Source of the DNA: Verrucomicrobiales bacterium
GTDB taxonomy: Bacteria; Verrucomicrobiota; Verrucomicrobiia; Verrucomicrobiales; DEV007
Length of the DNA: 64,000 nucleotides
Assembly (NCBI GenBank): GCA_029213005.1
Contig: JARGPI010000005.1
Span: 186,001-250,000 of the forward strand
Direction of reading: 5' to 3'
The position numbers and the translations under genes were made by a program. How positions within the stretch are numbered: position 1 is the first letter of the stretch; the number at the start of each line of letters is the position of its first letter. Below are positions 62,939-64,000 of the stretch, piece after piece. The notes beneath the pieces are model-generated. The model was not told where the DNA came from. It saw nothing but the letters and a program-made list of their open reading frames with translations, and ran no database searches.

Positions 62939-63370
62939 ATGAAACTACTGCTAATTGATGACAATCGCAGCTTAACAACTCTGTTGAGCCGGGCGTTGAA
63001 AAAACTGGGCTACGACCCCAGTGCCGAAAACAACGCGCTTAATGCCGTAAGCGCTGTAAAAAATTTAAAACCCGACCTGATCATTCTGGATCTCGACATG
63101 CCCTACAAGAGTGGATTGGAAATCTACGGTGAGCTGAAGCTTGATACCCGGACCGCAAAAATTCCGGTGATTATGTTAGCCTCCCTCTCGATGCCGGGTG
63201 CCGTTCGGGCCGAAGTATTCGGCTGCGATGTCATCAGCAAACCTGCCAAGCTGGAAGATCTTCACGACATTATTGAGAGAAATCTGTCATCCAAATCATC
63301 GAGAACCGAACTTGTCCCGACTCCATCCAACCAGCAAAAACGCGAAGTCTATGAGAACATCCTTCAATAA
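62939..63370 (+). CDS. Single-domain response regulator (CheY-like)
   Basis: A 143-residue receiver domain. Acidic pair D7/D8 (LLLIDDNRS), phospho-acceptor D51 in LIILDLDMPYKSG, the switch Thr/Ser in VIMLASLSMPG and the conserved Lys in VISKPAKLED are all present. There is no output domain; the C-terminal 25 residues are a polar tail. It lies 49 bp after the TPR gene, and its 3' end overlaps the epimerase start by 20 bp. It probably regulates Pel production through protein contacts. No histidine kinase is adjacent. Confidence 0.92.
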   Translation: MKLLLIDDNRSLTTLLSRALKKLGYDPSAENNALNAVSAVKNLKPDLIILDLDMPYKSGLEIYGELKLDTRTAKIPVIMLASLSMPGAVRAEVFGCDVISKPAKLEDLHDIIERNLSSKSSRTELVPTPSNQQKREVYENILQ

Positions 63371-64000
63371 TCCAGCCACCAATGAGGGAAGCCGTGTCCT
63401 GCTAACCGGTGCAGCGGGCTTTATCGGCAGCCATACCGCCGAACAACTGGTTTTCGCAGGGCACGAGGTTATCGGACTGGACAATCTCAGCACCGGCCAT
63501 CTTTCCAATCTGGACAATCTCTCCGATCAGAACAGTTTTGATCTGATCGAAGGGGATGTACTTGATAGCAAGCTGGTAGACTCGATTTGTAAGAGTTTTA
63601 AACCGGACGCAATTATTCATCTTGCGGGCTTGGTCAGCGTCGTTGTCGCTCAGGAAAATACTGAGAAGAATTTTCAACTCAATCTTCAGGCAACCCAAAT
63701 CATTGCGGAAAACGCGCGCAAAAACCAGATCAAACGGATCGTGTTTGCCTCATCCGCATCGGTGTATGGGGATATCGCGGAAGACCTGATTCACGAAAAC
63801 TGCCCGACACGACCTATCGGAATGTATGGTGCGGCTAAGCTCGCTTCAGAAAATCTGCTCACCGGTTACGCAACGTCCTACGGTATGGAAACGGTCTGTC
63901 TGCGATACTTCAATGTCTATGGAGACCGCCAGGATCCCAAGAGCCCTTATTCGGGCGTGATTTCTATCTTTTCCGACCGGTTTTCGTCGGGAAAACCCGT
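63351..64000 (+). CDS. NAD-dependent UDP-sugar epimerase (GalE/PelX-like), partial
   Basis: Open from ATG 63351 to the window end, 216 codons seen. It is an extended SDR: NAD-binding LLTGAAGFIGSHTAEQL (about residues 17-33), DNLSTGHLSNL, IHLAGLVSV, catalytic ASSASVYGD and YGAAKLASE (YxxxK), and LRYFNVYGDRQDP. The pattern fits UDP-glucose or UDP-GlcNAc 4-epimerases. In Pseudomonas, PelX is a UDP-GlcNAc C4-epimerase found beside pel genes and supplies UDP-GalNAc for the polymer; the location here suggests the same job. Substrate choice cannot be read by eye, and the C-terminus is missing. Confidence 0.88.
   Translation, partial: MRTSFNNPATNEGSRVLLTGAAGFIGSHTAEQLVFAGHEVIGLDNLSTGHLSNLDNLSDQNSFDLIEGDVLDSKLVDSICKSFKPDAIIHLAGLVSVVVAQENTEKNFQLNLQATQIIAENARKNQIKRIVFASSASVYGDIAEDLIHENCPTRPIGMYGAAKLASENLLTGYATSYGMETVCLRYFNVYGDRQDPKSPYSGVISIFSDRFSSGKP

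Overview
The window looks like the chromosome of a free-living member of the Verrucomicrobiota (Akkermansia/Rubritalea/Puniceicoccus side). The best marker is the five-gene block at 31.9-39.0 kb. It has the gene set and relative order of the Akkermansia muciniphila type IV pilus-like locus Amuc_1098-Amuc_1102: a small exported protein, PilM, an Amuc_1100-like protein, an Amuc_1099-like protein and a secretin. An SHD1-type domain, a DUF1080 protein, a CRTAC/FG-GAP protein beside a di-heme peroxidase, and a DUF5069 protein fit the Planctomycetes-Verrucomicrobia group. Genes are packed tightly and often switch strand. All eleven convergent pairs abut or overlap (-8 to +18 bp). No gene-free stretch exceeds about 250 bp, and I saw no tRNA, rRNA, CRISPR array or transposase.

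Layout. 1-9.5 kb: a concentration of effector-type proteins, namely a trypsin-like protease with a TPR region (cut by the window edge), a class-3 lipase, a SLOG+SLATT-like membrane protein, a patatin phospholipase and a tandem-TIR protein, interleaved with a polyprenyl synthase, tatA and a secreted EEP nuclease/phosphatase. This resembles bacterial conflict or nucleotide-signalling systems. 9.6-31.7 kb: mostly single metabolic genes, namely a metal-binding pair, 5-oxoprolinase/hydantoinase, lipB, an FHA-cyclase, M20 peptidase, LolA-like and FtsX-like envelope genes, folA with a kinase-like partner, araD, squalene/phytoene synthase, a site-2 protease, a eukaryote-type HisA, DUF5069, recQ, a candidate selenoprotein and mtnA. 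31.9-42.2 kb: the pilus block, a clear intrinsic terminator, then coaE-rho-rnd. 42.2-55.5 kb: a solute-binding lipoprotein, CRTAC and di-heme peroxidase, DUF1080, DUF697, a rhomboid-like protein, gcvT, an alpha/beta hydrolase and hrpB. 55.5-64 kb: a Pel exopolysaccharide locus, pelDEFG on the minus strand, divergent from a TPR protein, a single-domain response regulator and a UDP-sugar epimerase that runs off the window.

Most unusual points. (1) The gene at 29788-30435 (minus) has one in-frame TGA exactly where a thioredoxin-like fold would carry its redox cysteine (T-U-G-P-S). A hairpin with a G-first loop starts 14 nt downstream, so this is a candidate exported selenoprotein with a C-terminal SHD1-like domain. 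(2) A 19-bp palindrome, GACTGTACCCTGTACAGTC, occurs as pairs with an exact 22-bp period at three loci, each time inside or across the start of a coding sequence. (3) The 1-9.5 kb cluster pairs TIR with SLOG-SLATT, a logic comparable to Thoeris. (4) Rho carries an Arg/Gly-rich insertion in its RNA-contacting Q-loop region. (5) HisA is of the yeast HIS6 type.
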